In this document: piece after piece, positions 1-8,972 of the stretch
Position numbering within the stretch: position 1 is the first letter of the stretch
How the letters are laid out: the number at the start of each line of letters is the position of its first letter
NCBI GenBank assembly: GCA_900552075.1
Contig: URYL01000011.1
Span: 1 to 64,000 of the forward strand
Length of the DNA: 64,000 bases
Reading direction: 5' to 3'
Source: an uncultured Bacteroides sp.
Lineage (GTDB): Bacteria; Bacteroidota; Bacteroidia; Bacteroidales; Bacteroidaceae
Position numbers and translations under genes: made by a program
The notes under the pieces: generated by a model
What the model saw: the letters and a program-made list of their open reading frames with translations, nothing else
Databases searched by the model: none
Told to the model about the DNA's origin: nothing

Positions 1-3000
1 TACGGTTACCGTGGGCACCTACACCGAAGGCAAACATCAACGGAAGCAAACCGACAATCATGGCCAAAGAAGTCATCAAGATAGGTCGTAGACGGGCGGC
101 GGCACCCAACACGGCAGCCCATGAAATACTCATACCTTGCTTACGACGGTCAAGGGCAAACTCAACAATCAAGATGGCGTTCTTTGCCAACAGACCCATC
201 AACATAATCAAGGCAATCTGCATGTAGATATCGTTTGACATGGAACCGACAATCATCTTCAAGGCCGGGATGCTACCCAATGCACCGAATCCGTTGACAA
301 AGATGAAGCTACCCATCAAACCAAACGGTACGGAAAGCAATACGGCCAGCGGAAGAATGTAACTTTCGTACTGAGCACTCAGCAACAGGTACACGAATAC
401 AAAACAGAGCACAAAGATGATACCGGTCGTACTGCCACTTGAAGAAGCTTCCTCACGCGCCATACCTCCCAGTTCATAACCAAATCCGGTCGGCAGATTT
501 TCCTTGGCCACTTCTGCAATGGCCTGCAAAGCCTGACCTGACGTATATCCGGAAGCCGGAGCCACCATTACTTTCATAGAAGTGTACAGGTTGAAACGGC
601 TGATGATATCCGGACCATATACTTTCTTCAAGCTGACAAACTGTGTGATAGGAGCCATTTCTCCATCGCTTCCACGTACTTTTACACCATTCAGCGATTC
701 CATGTTCTTGGTAGCATCCGGTTCAGCCTGAATCATTACACGGTACATCTTACCGAAACGGTTGAAGTTAGATGCGTACAGACCACCAAAGTATCCCTGC
801 ATGGTAGAAAGGATGTCGCTCGGACTGATACCAGCCTTCTTACAAGCTGCCGCATCGATATCCAGCTGATACTGCGGGAAGCTCGGGTTGAAGGTAGTCT
901 TCGCAGAGTTGATTTCCGGACGTGCTTCCAAAGCAGCGGTATAACTATTTACAACTTCGAAGAAGTGATCCAAGCTACCACCGGTCTTATCCTGCATGTT
1001 CAACTCGATATCACTTGATACAGAGTAACCCGGAATCATCGGAGGAGCAAAGAACAATACCTGTGCATCCTTGATGACTTTCTGCGCACGCATGAACAAA
1101 GTCGCATAAATGATATCTGAATTCTGCATCAGCGAACGTTCTTCCCAGTCTTTCAGCTTGATGATGACAGAACCGTAAGAAGGTCCCTGACCACCGATAA
1201 AGCTGTAACCGGAAATAATAGTACGAGATTCAACGGCCGGTTCTGCTGCTACCAGGCTATCCACCTTAGCCAACACTTCCATAGCGCGTTCCTGCGAAGT
1301 TCCAGGAGGCAATGTCACAGCACCCATAATCGTACCCGTATCTTCGTTCGGCACCATACCAGTCGGGGTAATCTTCATGAAGAAAATCAACAGCACAATA
1401 GATGCGGCTACCAATCCCATTGCCAACCATTTCTTATGAATAAAGAAGACTACACGTTTCTTATAACTCTTCAGCAAAGAATCGTAGGCTGCGTTGAAAG
1501 AAGTATGGAAACGGTCGATTATGCTCATCTTCTTCGACTTATGTTCTGAATCATGCGGTTTCAAGAAGAGGGCACACAAGGCCGGTGACAAAGTCAAAGC
1601 GTTCAATGCAGAGAAGGCAATAGAAATAGCCATGGTAATACCGAACTGACGATAGAATGTACCGGCTGTACCACCCATGAAACTTACCGGGATAAACACA
1701 GACATCATGACCAATGTAATGGAAACCAATGCACCACCCAGTTCACTCATGGCATCAATAGAAGCCTCACGGGAGGATTTATATCCCTGGTCCAGTTTTG
1801 CATGGACACCTTCCACCACCACAATGGCATCATCGACCACAATCGCGATGGCCAACACCATCGCCGAAAGAGTCAGCAAGTTCACACTAAATCCAATCAA
1901 TTTCAACACGAAGAACGTTGCAATCAAGGCCACCGGAATGGCAATGGCCGGAATCAATGTAGAACGCATATCCTGCAAGAAGATATACACTACAATGAAC
2001 ACCAAGATAAATGCCTCAATCAAAGTCTTGATAACTTCGTGGATAGACGCATACAAAAAGTCGTTGGCATTCTGTGCCACGTTAATCTTCAAACCGGCTG
2101 GCAAGCTTTCTTCCGCCTTGCTGATTACATCCAGCAAATTGTTGATGGTTTCCGTAGCGTTGGTTCCCGCCATCTGGAACACGATACAAGTTACAGCCTT
2201 ATGACCGTTTACCGTATTATTAAAAGTATAGGCCAAACGCCCCAGCTCAATACGGGCCACATCTCCCAAACGGAGCACTTCACCGTTGGGCAAAGCCTTG
2301 ATGACGATGTTCTCAAATTCCTCTGTCTGTTGCAGACGTCCTTTGTAACGGATTGTGTACTGGAATGTCTGGTTACCACGTTCACCAAACTGTCCCGGAG
2401 CAGCTTCAATATTCTGTTCCGCCAAAGCATTGGAAATATCTCCCGGAACCAGATTATACTGTGCCATGATATCCGGTTTCAACCAGATACGCATAGAATA
2501 GTCCTGCCCCATCACGTTGGCATCACCCACACCTTTCACACGCTGTACTTCCGGAATCAAGTTAATCTTGGCGTAGTTTTCAATAAACTCGATGTTATAC
2601 TTATCTTCTGCATCATACAAAGAGAAAATCAACAACATAGAGTTCTGACGTTTCTGTGTAGTCACACCGACTTTGGTTACTTCAGCCGGCAACAGACCTT
2701 GTGCCATAGAAACACGGTTCTGTACGTTGACCGCTGCCATATCCGGGTCGGTACCCTGGTTAAAATATACACTGATATCAGCTGAACCGTTGTTGGATGC
2801 ACTTGACTGGATGTACATCATGTTTTCCACACCGTTAATCTGGTCTTCCAACGGAGCAATCACAGAGTTCAATACAGTCTGTGCGTTCGCACCTGTATAA
2901 GTAGCTCTTACCGATACGGTAGGAGGCGCAATGTCCGGATACTGGGTAACTGGCAGCGTAGCCAGACCGATCACACCCAAGATGACTATCAAGATAGAAA

Positions 3001-3046
3001 TTACCGTTGATAGCACCGGACGATTAATAAATTTATCTAGTTTCAT
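1..3046 (-). CDS. RND multidrug efflux transporter, AcrB/MexB type (3' end beyond window)
   Basis: Inner-membrane proton/drug antiporter that would extrude drugs or lipophilic compounds through a tripartite pump with the adaptor encoded just upstream. I translated the minus strand from an ATG at 3046 to the window edge without a stop, giving about 1015 residues; the family is about 1040-1060, so only a short tail is missing. It opens MKLDKFINRPVLSTVISILI, the usual cytoplasmic start and first transmembrane helix. The membrane motif LAIAIVVDDAIVVVEGV carries the paired aspartates of the proton relay in TM4, and PVSFMGGTAG and GLLAKNAILIVEFA are further RND signatures. It lies 103 bases downstream of the adaptor gene on the same strand and is probably cotranscribed. 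No outer-membrane channel gene is visible; it may lie beyond position 1. Substrate cannot be inferred. Confidence 0.95.
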   Translation of the reverse strand, partial: MKLDKFINRPVLSTVISILIVILGVIGLATLPVTQYPDIAPPTVSVRATYTGANAQTVLNSVIAPLEDQINGVENMMYIQSSASNNGSADISVYFNQGTDPDMAAVNVQNRVSMAQGLLPAEVTKVGVTTQKRQNSMLLIFSLYDAEDKYNIEFIENYAKINLIPEVQRVKGVGDANVMGQDYSMRIWLKPDIMAQYNLVPGDISNALAEQNIEAAPGQFGERGNQTFQYTIRYKGRLQQTEEFENIVIKALPNGEVLRLGDVARIELGRLAYTFNNTVNGHKAVTCIVFQMAGTNATETINNLLDVISKAEESLPAGLKINVAQNANDFLYASIHEVIKTLIEAFILVFIVVYIFLQDMRSTLIPAIAIPVALIATFFVLKLIGFSVNLLTLSAMVLAIAIVVDDAIVVVEGVHAKLDQGYKSSREASIDAMSELGGALVSITLVMMSVFIPVSFMGGTAGTFYRQFGITMAISIAFSALNALTLSPALCALFLKPHDSEHKSKKMSIIDRFHTSFNAAYDSLLKSYKKRVVFFIHKKWLAMGLVAASIVLLIFFMKITPTGMVPNEDTGTIMGAVTLPPGTSQERAMEVLAKVDSLVAAEPAVESRTIISGYSFIGGQGPSYGSVIIKLKDWEERSLMQNSDIIYATLFMRAQKVIKDAQVLFFAPPMIPGYSVSSDIELNMQDKTGGSLDHFFEVVNSYTAALEARPEINSAKTTFNPSFPQYQLDIDAAACKKAGISPSDILSTMQGYFGGLYASNFNRFGKMYRVMIQAEPDATKNMESLNGVKVRGSDGEMAPITQFVSLKKVYGPDIISRFNLYTSMKVMVAPASGYTSGQALQAIAEVAKENLPTGFGYELGGMAREEASSSGSTTGIIFVLCFVFVYLLLSAQYESYILPLAVLLSVPFGLMGSFIFVNGFGALGSIPALKMIVGSMSNDIYMQIALIMLMGLLAKNAILIVEFALDRRKQGMSISWAAVLGAAARLRPILMTSLAMIVGLLPLMFAFGVGAHGNR

Positions 3047-3149
3047 TCTCTTTTAAATACTATTTAATTTCAGTTCCGGGAATCCCGTTTCCAATCCATG
3101 CACTCATGGCATTCCCGCGATTCACCTCAAACTTACAAACCTTTATTTA

Positions 3150-4364
3150 TTAATTGAAAGCAGTCTGAATGTTACCATCCTTCTGATCCTGCAAAGCCTT
3201 CTGATATTTAGCTTCTTTCTCAGCCGGAGTAATCGGAGTAATTTTCTGTCCGTCGCTCAAAGTCTGAACGCCCTCGATTACAATCTTGTCGCCTGGTTTC
3301 AAGCCACCTGTCACAATGTAGTTCTTTCCATCGTTCAAGTTAGAAATCTGTACTTCTGTGTGCTTGATGGTATTGTCTGACTGCAACACATATACAAACT
3401 TCTTATCCTGAATTTCCTGAGTTGCAGTTTGAGGAATCAAAATGACATCATCCATTGTGTAAGGGAATACCACATTTGCCATACCTCCACTACGCAACAC
3501 ATTCTGCTTGTTCGGGAAAATGGCACGCATGCTTACAGAACCTGTGCTCTGGTCAATCACACCACTTACGGCATCAATCTTACCTTCTTCAGAGTACATG
3601 GTTCCATCTGCCAACTGCAATTTCACTGCCGGCATCTTTGCCAACTGTTCTTTCAATGTACCACCCGCTCTGGTCAATGCAAGCAACTGCTTTTCAGTCA
3701 TAGAGAAATACACATACATGTCTCCAATCTGAGATACTGTGGTCAGTGGTTCTGCTACCGACGGACTAACCAATGCACCTACACGATACGGGAATGTACC
3801 AATCACTCCGTCTGACGGACTGGTCACCGTACAAAATCCCAGGTTTTGTTTGGCAGCTGCATAAGACGCTTCTGCCTGAGCCAGACTGGCCTTTGCAGAA
3901 AGCAGGTTGTTTACCGCTGTCTGATATTCAAAGTCACTGATAATCTTCTGTTCGTACAGCATCTTCTTGTTGGCTTCGGTAGAAGTCACTGTTTCCAAGT
4001 TTGCTTTGGCTGAAGCCACGCTCGCTTTAGCCTGGTCGTATGCAGCCTTGTACTGTGTCGGATCAATCTGGAACAACGCCTGTCCTTTGTGAACGGTCGC
4101 ACCTTCATCCACACACAATTTCACAATAAAACCTGAAACTTGAGGACGTATTTCGATGTCCTGTAAACCCTTGATTGTTGCCGGGTACTGAGTTGACTGA
4201 TTGCTGGAAGTAAATGCAACCGCCTCTACCGCAAATTGGTCATCACCCATTTTCATACCCCCCTGACCACCACAGGCAGTCAAAACCGAAAGAGTCAATG
4301 CATAGAATGCCACTCGGCTAGAAGAAAGACTTCTGTTTCTTTTTGTGCTCATACTTATTCTCAT
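3150..4364 (-). CDS. RND efflux periplasmic adaptor lipoprotein (membrane fusion protein)
   Basis: Periplasmic adaptor that links an inner-membrane RND pump to an outer-membrane channel, AcrA/MexA family, 404 residues. A lipobox (SVLTAC, Cys31) follows a short hydrophobic segment, so the mature protein is lipid-anchored. ATG at 4352 (Met5) is an equally good start. The sequence shows the family order: first lipoyl half and beta-barrel (about 55-100, GFIVKLCVDEGATVHKGQALFQIDP), alpha-helical hairpin (about 105-175, with SAKANLETV and LLSAKASLAQAEASYAAAKQNL), second lipoyl half (about 175-200, FCTVTSPSDGVIG), then barrel and membrane-proximal domains. It is the first gene of the pump operon; a Bacteroides-type -7 box lies at 4450-4457, and a palindrome sits in the presumed leader at 4402-4423. 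Confidence 0.93.
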   Translation of the reverse strand: MRISMSTKRNRSLSSSRVAFYALTLSVLTACGGQGGMKMGDDQFAVEAVAFTSSNQSTQYPATIKGLQDIEIRPQVSGFIVKLCVDEGATVHKGQALFQIDPTQYKAAYDQAKASVASAKANLETVTSTEANKKMLYEQKIISDFEYQTAVNNLLSAKASLAQAEASYAAAKQNLGFCTVTSPSDGVIGTFPYRVGALVSPSVAEPLTTVSQIGDMYVYFSMTEKQLLALTRAGGTLKEQLAKMPAVKLQLADGTMYSEEGKIDAVSGVIDQSTGSVSMRAIFPNKQNVLRSGGMANVVFPYTMDDVILIPQTATQEIQDKKFVYVLQSDNTIKHTEVQISNLNDGKNYIVTGGLKPGDKIVIEGVQTLSDGQKITPITPAEKEAKYQKALQDQKDGNIQTAFN

Positions 4365-4401
4365 ACTAAAAATTGATTTTATTCTTCACTCTCTCAAAAT
4401 A

Positions 4402-4423
4402 AAAGTTTTCCGATGAAAACTTT
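4402..4423. repeat. Palindrome in leader of efflux operon
   Basis: Inverted repeat AAAGTTTTC, four bases, GAAAACTTT, lying between the predicted -7 box and the start codon of the efflux adaptor gene. It could be an operator or an attenuating hairpin (on the minus strand it is followed by a T-rich run). A similar palindrome occurs at 47120-47146. Confidence 0.4.
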
Positions 4424-4449
4424 AAGCCCTTTTTTAGTTTTTAATGGTG

Positions 4450-4457
4450 CAAATATA
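4450..4457 (-). promoter_or_regulatory. -7 box of efflux operon promoter
   Basis: The minus strand reads TATATTTG, matching the Bacteroides -7 consensus TAnnTTTG, about 86 bases upstream of the adaptor start. No convincing -33 TTTG is seen at the right distance. Confidence 0.45.
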
Positions 4458-4634
4458 GCAAAAAAATGCAGCCTGAAAAACGAGCTTTAACTAAGAATAA
4501 CCATAAAACGGAGATATCATTACATATCGCCAAATTAATCCGACCAATTGACGATAAACATCGACAAAAAATATGAACAAAATCCGTATTATAGTTTTTT
4601 TCGGAAAAAAACAGTCCATTTGTTATTTTATTCC

Positions 4635-4642
4635 TACATTTG
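4635..4642 (+). promoter_or_regulatory. maeB: -7 box of maeB promoter
   Basis: TACATTTG matches TAnnTTTG and lies 42 bases before the maeB ATG. An in-frame TTG at 4640 falls inside this box, which argues against starting translation there. Confidence 0.5.
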
Positions 4643-4684
4643 CGCGACACTTTATTCTTTGAAAAACCAAAAAACGAAGAAAAT

Positions 4685-6970
4685 ATGACAAAAATAACTA
4701 AAGAAGCAGCCTTGCTCTACCATTCGCAAGGCAAGCCGGGGAAAATCGAGGTAGTCCCCACAAAACCCTATCAGACACAAAGGGATTTGTCACTGGCCTA
4801 TTCTCCAGGAGTAGCCGAACCCTGTCTGGAAATTCAGAAAAATCCGGATACGGCCTATGATTACACCGATAAAGGCAATCTGGTGGCCGTCATTTCCAAC
4901 GGAACCGCCGTATTGGGATTGGGCGACATCGGCGCCATGAGCGGAAAACCCGTCATGGAAGGAAAGGGTTTGCTGTTTAAAATCTATGCCGGCATCGACG
5001 TGTTCGATATCGAAGTAAACGAGAAAGACCCGGACAAGTTCATAGAAGCCGTAAAGGCCATTGCCCCCACCTTCGGAGGTATCAATCTGGAAGACATCAA
5101 GGCACCTGAGTGCTTCAAGATAGAACAACGCCTGAAAGAAGAACTGGACATTCCGGTGATGCACGACGACCAGCACGGTACAGCCATCATTTCCAGTGCC
5201 GGACTATTAAATGCCCTGGAAGTGGCCGGAAAAAAGATTGAAGACGTGAAGATTGTGGTTAACGGGGCCGGTGCGTCCGCTGTTTCCTGTACGAAACTCT
5301 ACATATCTTTGGGTGCCCGTCTGGAAAACATTGTCATGATTGACAGCAAGGGAGTTATCTCCAAGCAACGCACCGACCTGAACGAACAGAAAAAGTTCTT
5401 TGCTACCGACCGTACCGACATCCACACCTTGGCCGAAGCCATCAAAGGAGCCGATGTCTTCCTCGGCCTGTCCAGAGGCAATGTTCTGACACAGGATATG
5501 GTGCGCAGTATGGCCTCCCATCCGATTGTGTTCGCCCTGGCCAACCCGACTCCGGAAATCTCCTACGAAGACGCCATGGCTTCCCGCCCTGACGTATTGA
5601 TGTCTACCGGACGTTCTGATTATCCAAACCAAATCAACAACGTCATCGGATTCCCTTACATTTTCCGTGGCGCCCTCGACACCCGTGCCACAGCCATCAA
5701 CGAAGAAATGAAACTGGCCGCCGTACGTGCCATCGCCGGACTGGCCAAAAAACCGGTACCCGACATAGTCAACGAAGCTTACCACGTAAACAACCTGACT
5801 TTCGGACCGGAATATTTCATCCCGAAACCGGTAGACCCGCGTCTGATTACCGAAGTTTCCATGGCCGTAGCCAAAGCCGCTATGGAGTCTGGTGTAGCCC
5901 GCAAACAGATTACCGACTGGGACGAATACAAGAACCGTCTGAAAGAACTGATGGGACAGGAAAACAAACTGACCCGCCAGTTGTATGAGACAGCCCGCCA
6001 CAACCCGCAGCGTGTGGTCTTTGCCGAAGGCATTCACCCCAATATGCTGAAAGCCGCCGTAGAAGCCAAAGCCGAAGGTATCTGCCACCCGATTCTGTTG
6101 GGCAACGAAGAACGCATCGAAAAACTGGCCAAAGAACTCGACCTTAGCCTGGAAGGCATTGAAATCGTCAACCTGCGTCACGACCGCGAAGCCGAACGCC
6201 GCGAACGCTACGCCCGCATCCTCTGCGAGAAACGTGCCCGCGAAGGCGCCAACTTCCAGGAAGCCAACGACAAAATGTTCGAACGCAACTACTTCGGTAT
6301 GATGATGGTCGAAACCGGTGAAGCCGATGCATTTGTTACCGGACTGTACACCAAGTATTCCAACACCATCAAGGTGGCCAAGGAAGTTATCGGCATCCAA
6401 CCGGGATACAAGCATTTCGGCACCATGCACATCCTGAATTCCAAGAAAGGTACCTACTTCATAGCCGACACCCTGATCAACCGCCATCCGGACACTGACA
6501 CGTTGATTGACATAGCCAAGCTGTCGGCCAAGGCGGTACGCTTCTTTAATCAGGAACCCGTGATGGCCATGCTGTCCTACTCCAACTTCGGTTCCGACAC
6601 TGAAGGTAGTCCGGCCAAGGTACACGAAGCCGTGAGCCAGCTCCATCAGGAATACCCCGACCTGGCCATTGATGGTGAAATGCAAGTGAAATTTGCCCTG
6701 AACAACGCACTCCGTGACGAGAAATATCCGTTCACCCGCCTGAAAGGCAAGGAAGTGAACACCTTGGTATTCCCGAACCTGAGTTCCGCCAATGCCACCT
6801 ACCAGCTCATCCAAAGCATGAGCGAAACAGAAGTCATCGGCCCGATTCAGATGGGACTGAACAAACCGATTCACTTCACCGACATCGAAAGCTCTGTGCG
6901 CGACATTGTCAATATCACCGCCATTGCCTGCATCGATGCCATCGTCGACAAAAAGAAAAAAGCGCAATAA
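4685..6970 (+). CDS. maeB: NADP-dependent malic enzyme with C-terminal phosphotransacetylase domain
   Basis: Oxidative decarboxylation of malate to pyruvate and CO2 with reduction of NADP, in the cytoplasm; supplies NADPH and links C4 acids to pyruvate. Start chosen at ATG 4685 (MTKITKEAALLYHSQG) because upstream in-frame TTG 4640 overlaps the promoter; 761 residues, close to E. coli MaeB. Residues about 1-425 are the malic-enzyme part (LSLAYSPGVAEPCLEI, then NAD(P)-binding VNGAGASAVSCTKLYI). Residues about 430-755 are a phosphate acetyl/butaryl transferase-like domain (VFAEGIHPNMLKAAVEAKAEG; LSYSNFGSDTEGSP). In this family that domain is usually regulatory (acetyl-CoA sensing) and not a proven catalyst. 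It precedes a glutamate dehydrogenase gene, a pairing that would balance NADPH in ammonia assimilation. Confidence 0.96.
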   Translation: MTKITKEAALLYHSQGKPGKIEVVPTKPYQTQRDLSLAYSPGVAEPCLEIQKNPDTAYDYTDKGNLVAVISNGTAVLGLGDIGAMSGKPVMEGKGLLFKIYAGIDVFDIEVNEKDPDKFIEAVKAIAPTFGGINLEDIKAPECFKIEQRLKEELDIPVMHDDQHGTAIISSAGLLNALEVAGKKIEDVKIVVNGAGASAVSCTKLYISLGARLENIVMIDSKGVISKQRTDLNEQKKFFATDRTDIHTLAEAIKGADVFLGLSRGNVLTQDMVRSMASHPIVFALANPTPEISYEDAMASRPDVLMSTGRSDYPNQINNVIGFPYIFRGALDTRATAINEEMKLAAVRAIAGLAKKPVPDIVNEAYHVNNLTFGPEYFIPKPVDPRLITEVSMAVAKAAMESGVARKQITDWDEYKNRLKELMGQENKLTRQLYETARHNPQRVVFAEGIHPNMLKAAVEAKAEGICHPILLGNEERIEKLAKELDLSLEGIEIVNLRHDREAERRERYARILCEKRAREGANFQEANDKMFERNYFGMMMVETGEADAFVTGLYTKYSNTIKVAKEVIGIQPGYKHFGTMHILNSKKGTYFIADTLINRHPDTDTLIDIAKLSAKAVRFFNQEPVMAMLSYSNFGSDTEGSPAKVHEAVSQLHQEYPDLAIDGEMQVKFALNNALRDEKYPFTRLKGKEVNTLVFPNLSSANATYQLIQSMSETEVIGPIQMGLNKPIHFTDIESSVRDIVNITAIACIDAIVDKKKKAQ

Positions 6971-7071
6971 GCGTTTCATAATCCATTAAACCCACACGGA
7001 GGTACAGCCGCAAGGAAACATACAGATTCCCTTGCCCGTCTGTCCCTCCGTGTATTATTTCCTGTTGCACT

Positions 7072-7251
7072 ATGAGAAAACCGCTCAACCACACCCAATG
7101 CGTCATCCTGACCCTCTGCTGGGCTGCCCTTTGCTTTCTGGTCCTCACCTCCACTCCTAAAATCGACGGGCCGCTCATTGTCATGATCCTCATTTCGGGA
7201 GCCTTGGTATTTATCCCCGTCATCAAGTCACTTAAAAACAGAAACAAATAA
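7072..7251 (+). CDS. Small two-helix membrane protein, hypothetical
   Basis: A 59-residue open frame starting MRKPLNHTQCVILTLC and ending SLKNRNK before TAA. It shows two hydrophobic segments (about residues 10-27 and 34-51) joined by a short polar turn (STPKIDGP), with basic residues at both ends, so a small double-spanning inner-membrane protein is likely with both termini in the cytoplasm. It lies 101 bases after maeB on the same strand and 165 bases before the glutamate dehydrogenase gene. Codon use is ordinary for the region. I do not recognise a family. It could be spurious, but the clean two-helix pattern argues for a real gene. Confidence 0.6.
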   Translation: MRKPLNHTQCVILTLCWAALCFLVLTSTPKIDGPLIVMILISGALVFIPVIKSLKNRNK

Positions 7252-7313
7252 ACACAAATAAGTTACTAAAAAGATATTTTTGACACCTCTTACTCACTTT
7301 TCTTGATTTATTG

Positions 7314-7344
7314 TTGCATAAAAGAATTTTTATCTATATTTTTG
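7314..7344 (+). promoter_or_regulatory. gdhA: Promoter of first glutamate dehydrogenase gene
   Basis: A -7 box TATTTTTG (7337-7344) preceded by TTG (7314-7316) with a 20-base spacer, fitting the Bacteroides vegetative promoter. It lies 72 bases before the ATG. A second TATTTTTG at 7275-7282 has no matching -33. Confidence 0.5.
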
Positions 7345-7416
7345 GCACATCAAACAACAAAAGAAACAATTTGTGATTAATCAAACCAATAAATAAGACA
7401 GATAATCTTTTAAATT

Positions 7417-8751
7417 ATGAATGCAGCTAAAGTTCTGGAAGATCTGAAAAGAAGATTCCCCAATGAACCTGAGTATCATCAGGCAGTAGAAGAAGTGTTA
7501 GGAACCATCGAAGAGGAATACAACAAGCATCCCGAATTCGATAAAGTCAACTTGATTGAACGTCTTTGTATTCCTGACCGCGTATATCAGTTCCGTGTCA
7601 CTTGGATGGACGACAAAGGTAACATCCAGACCAACATGGGTTACCGCGTACAACACAACAACGCCATTGGCCCGTATAAAGGCGGTATCCGTTTCCATAG
7701 TTCCGTAAACTTGGGAATTCTGAAGTTCCTGGCTTTTGAACAGACCTTCAAGAACTCACTGACTACACTTCCGATGGGTGGTGGCAAAGGTGGTTCCGAT
7801 TTCTCTCCGCGTGGCAAGTCCAACGCCGAAGTAATGCGTTTCTGCCAAGCCTTCATGCTGGAATTGTGGCGCCACATCGGTCCTGAAACCGACGTCCCTG
7901 CCGGCGATATCGGTGTAGGAGGTCGCGAGGTAGGCTACATGTTCGGTATGTACAAGAAACTGACCCGCGAGTTCAGTGGTGTATTGACTGGTAAAGGCCG
8001 TGAGTTCGGCGGTTCACTCATCCGTCCGGAAGCTACCGGTTATGGTAACATCTACTTCCTGCTCGAAATGCTGAAAACCCGTAATATTGACATCAAGGGT
8101 AAGACCTGTCTGGTATCCGGTGCCGGTAACGTGGCACAGTACACCGTAGAAAAACTGATTCAATTAGGCGCCAAGGTAGTCACCATGTCCGACTCCGACG
8201 GTTACATTTACGACCCGGACGGCATCGACCGTGAGAAACTGGACTACATCATGGAACTGAAGAACCTCTACCGCGGACGTATCCGTGAATATGCCGAGAA
8301 GTACGGCTGCAAATACGTAGCAGGTGCACGTCCATGGAATGAAAAAGCTGACATCGCCCTTCCTTCTGCCACTCAGAACGAAATCAACGGCGACGATGCG
8401 AAGGCTTTAATTGCCAACGGTGTGTTTGCCGTTTCCGAAGGAGCCAACATGCCTTCCACTCCCGAAGCCATCCGCGTGTTCCAGGAAGCCAAGATTCTCT
8501 ACGCTCCGGGTAAGGCTGCCAATGCAGGTGGTGTATCCGTATCCGGTCTGGAAATGACACAGAACTCCATCAAGCTGAGCTGGACCCAGGAAGAAGTGGA
8601 CGAAAAGCTGAAGAGCATCATGAAGAACATCCACGAAGCCTGCGTGAAATACGGTACGGAACCCGACGGTTACATCAACTATGTGAAGGGTGCCAACGTA
8701 GCCGGATTCATGAAAGTGGCCAATGCCATGATGGCTCAGGGTATTGTATAA
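7417..8751 (+). CDS. gdhA: Glutamate dehydrogenase (NADP-type), paralogue 1
   Basis: Reversible reductive amination of 2-oxoglutarate with ammonia to glutamate; cytoplasmic hexameric enzyme of 444 residues, the usual length for the short NAD(P) class. Signature segments: GPYKGGIRFHSSVNLGILKFLAFEQ with the glycine/lysine substrate loop, PMGGGKGGSDF with the catalytic lysine, PAGDIGVGGREVGYMFG, and the dinucleotide fold VSGAGNVAQYTVEKL. The Asp/Ser-rich end of the fold (MSDSDGYI) does not by itself settle NADP versus NAD. It is closely similar to the second copy at 39398-40735. Position next to maeB resembles what I recall for the dual-coenzyme gdhB of B. thetaiotaomicron, so the cofactor and the symbol are uncertain. 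Confidence 0.93.
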   Translation: MNAAKVLEDLKRRFPNEPEYHQAVEEVLGTIEEEYNKHPEFDKVNLIERLCIPDRVYQFRVTWMDDKGNIQTNMGYRVQHNNAIGPYKGGIRFHSSVNLGILKFLAFEQTFKNSLTTLPMGGGKGGSDFSPRGKSNAEVMRFCQAFMLELWRHIGPETDVPAGDIGVGGREVGYMFGMYKKLTREFSGVLTGKGREFGGSLIRPEATGYGNIYFLLEMLKTRNIDIKGKTCLVSGAGNVAQYTVEKLIQLGAKVVTMSDSDGYIYDPDGIDREKLDYIMELKNLYRGRIREYAEKYGCKYVAGARPWNEKADIALPSATQNEINGDDAKALIANGVFAVSEGANMPSTPEAIRVFQEAKILYAPGKAANAGGVSVSGLEMTQNSIKLSWTQEEVDEKLKSIMKNIHEACVKYGTEPDGYINYVKGANVAGFMKVANAMMAQGIV

Positions 8752-8774
8752 CGCTTGATTTTAAAATTACAATA

Positions 8775-8824
8775 AAAAAACCGGGTGAGAACTTGAAGGA
8801 TTTCAAGGTTTCATCCGGTTTTTT
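8775..8824 (+). terminator. Rho-independent terminator after glutamate dehydrogenase gene 1
   Basis: Long inverted repeat with A-run and T-run flanks: AAAAAACCGG near 8775 pairs with CCGGTTTTTT ending near 8824, stem about 20 bp with few mismatches and a short loop, 24 bases after the stop codon. Confidence 0.8.
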
Positions 8825-8892
8825 CGTATGAGAGCACCATACAACCAGTCTGATTTGCTAGACATTTAGAAAAAAGTAAATTTAAAATCCAC

Positions 8893-8945
8893 AAAAAGAA
8901 ATCCCTTACTTCCACCATTTTTATTGGGAAAAGCAAGGGATTTTC
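8893..8945 (-). terminator. Likely terminator of the six-gene lipoprotein operon
   Basis: Inverted repeat AAATCCCTT (8899-8907) with AAGGGATTT (8935-8943). Read on the minus strand it follows the last operon gene (stop at 8973) and runs into TTTCTTTTTG. The 27-base loop is large, though it contains a partial extension of the stem. Confidence 0.5.
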
Positions 8946-8972
8946 TATAAAGAATTATTCAAGTCTATTTTA

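Larger units (their letters stand above)
4365..4684. other. Divergent intergenic region between efflux operon and maeB
   Basis: 320 bases without a coding sequence. It is A+T-rich and holds the presumed promoters for both flanking transcripts (minus -7 box at 4450-4457, plus -7 box at 4635-4642) and the palindrome at 4402-4423. Nothing else was recognised. Confidence 0.7.

Noticed and set aside
5207..6979. 590-codon open frame on the minus strand
   Set aside because: Antisense shadow of maeB; no recognisable motif, and composition (Phe/Val/Gly/His) is typical of a reverse reading of a high-GC third-position gene.
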